DNA of 64,000 nucleotides, taken from assembly GCA_948144175.1 (NCBI GenBank), contig CANXME010002014.1, positions 186,001 to 250,000 of the forward strand. The letters run 5' to 3'. The position numbers and the translations under genes are program-made. Below, one piece after another: positions 63,460-64,000 of the stretch (position 1 is the stretch's first letter; the number at the start of each line of letters is the position of its first letter). Below the pieces are notes generated by a model. The model saw only the letters and a list, made by a program, of their open reading frames with translations, ran no database searches and was not told where the DNA came from. This DNA comes from Closterium sp. NIES-65 (lineage: Eukaryota > Streptophyta > Zygnematophyceae > Desmidiales > Closteriaceae).

Positions 63460-64000
63460 TCCACTCCTCTGCCTACGGGACACTCGCTCTCAGCTCTGCC
63501 TTAGGATGAGTCCGTAGAGTTGAGTGGCCCGTATCCAGAGCTTGTGGGCTGCCTCATGTACCTGATGACCTGCACTCGACCTGACCTCGCATACCCTCTC
63601 AGCATCTTAGCACGCTATGTTGCTCCCGGCCGTCACCGGAAGGAGCACATGGATGCAGCTAAGAGGGTGTTGCGCTACTTGTGCAGTACGTCGAGCATGG
63701 GGCTAGTGCTTGGAGGGCGAGACCGGCCTGTTCTCACTGGGCACTCAGATGCTTCTTGGGCTGACGACCAGGCTACACAGCGGTCGTCTCAGGGTTACAC
63801 CTTCAGTCTTGGCTCTGGCTCTGTCTCTTGGCGCTCTACTCGCTCTTCTTCTGTTCTCAGCTCCAGTTGTGAGGCTGAGATCTACGCCACGGCCATGGCT
63901 GCCCAGGAGCTTCGCCGGCTCACCTACTTGCTGACCGACTTGGGAAAGCCGCCTTGTTCTCCTCCAGATCTATATGTCGACAACACGACCATGATTGCCT
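63460..64000 (+). pseudogene. E5 RNase H, partial
   Basis: In-frame after the TAG, with a second TAG (CCTTAGGATGAG, where E1-E3 have CCTTCGGATGAG). Continues with MYLMTCTRPDLAYPL, GHSDASWADDQ and SSSCEAEIYATAMA, then runs off the window. Confidence 0.88.

Larger units (their letters stand above)
57058..64000 (+). mobile_element. E5: copia retrotransposon, cut by window end
   Basis: 5' LTR 57058-57192, primer site TGGTATCGAGC at 57193, leader repeats, gag, and a nearly continuous pol through RNase H to the window edge. Lesions: C-run frameshift in gag, protease DSG changed to DWG, an integrase-finger His changed to Asn, TAG at 63457-63459 and TAG at about 63502. The 3' LTR lies outside the window, so the target duplication cannot be tested (left flank GCTCC). 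Confidence 0.93.

Overview
The window is nuclear DNA of a GC-rich eukaryote, most likely a charophyte green alga. My recollection is that this gag/pol lineage, with a 'MATPSVLTFDAEGR'-type Gag start, is abundant in Closterium (Zygnematophyceae) assemblies; that is an identification from memory and needs a search. Two intron-rich cellular genes are recognisable, and about 60% of the window is LTR retrotransposon.

Layout. 1-1098 and 8587-9286 form one arm of a large inverted repeat (partner 21436-23228). A young copia element (E1, 1099-8586) with identical 132-bp LTRs and a GGATC target duplication splits it. 9329-24763 (+) holds 13 small exons of a propionyl-CoA carboxylase beta subunit (PCCB) with GT-AG introns whose phases join. 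The first and last parts of the protein are missing from the window. 25012-27994 (-) holds five phase-compatible exons of an armadillo-repeat protein resembling ARMC8/GID5, convergent with PCCB. From about 29400 on, retroelements dominate: E2 (copia, +, no 5' LTR, to 36966), E3 (+, 37264-41237, internally deleted, AGGAT duplication), a decayed non-LTR-type fragment (41704-42498, -), an older copia of another lineage (42742-56652, -) that contains E4 (47349-55626, -), which contains a 978-bp solo LTR (47537-48514, ACCAC duplication), a Ty3/gypsy chromodomain remnant (56653-57057, -) and E5 (57058 to past the window end, +).

The most unusual structure is in the cellular genes. Nearly every PCCB exon is accompanied in its flanking introns by one to nine decayed partial copies of itself in the same orientation, often keeping a splice site. 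The introns also carry minisatellites of many unit lengths, including a 5.2-kb array of about 180 copies of a 29-bp unit with a perfect 12-bp palindrome, and an unrelated second 29-bp array in the next intron. ARMC8 shows the same two features, so a general local-duplication process acting on exon-intron segments of this genome is suggested.

No rRNA, tRNA or CRISPR array was recognised. Functional statements about the cellular genes rest on similarity recalled from protein families; the transposon boundaries, target duplications, stops and repeats are read directly from the sequence.
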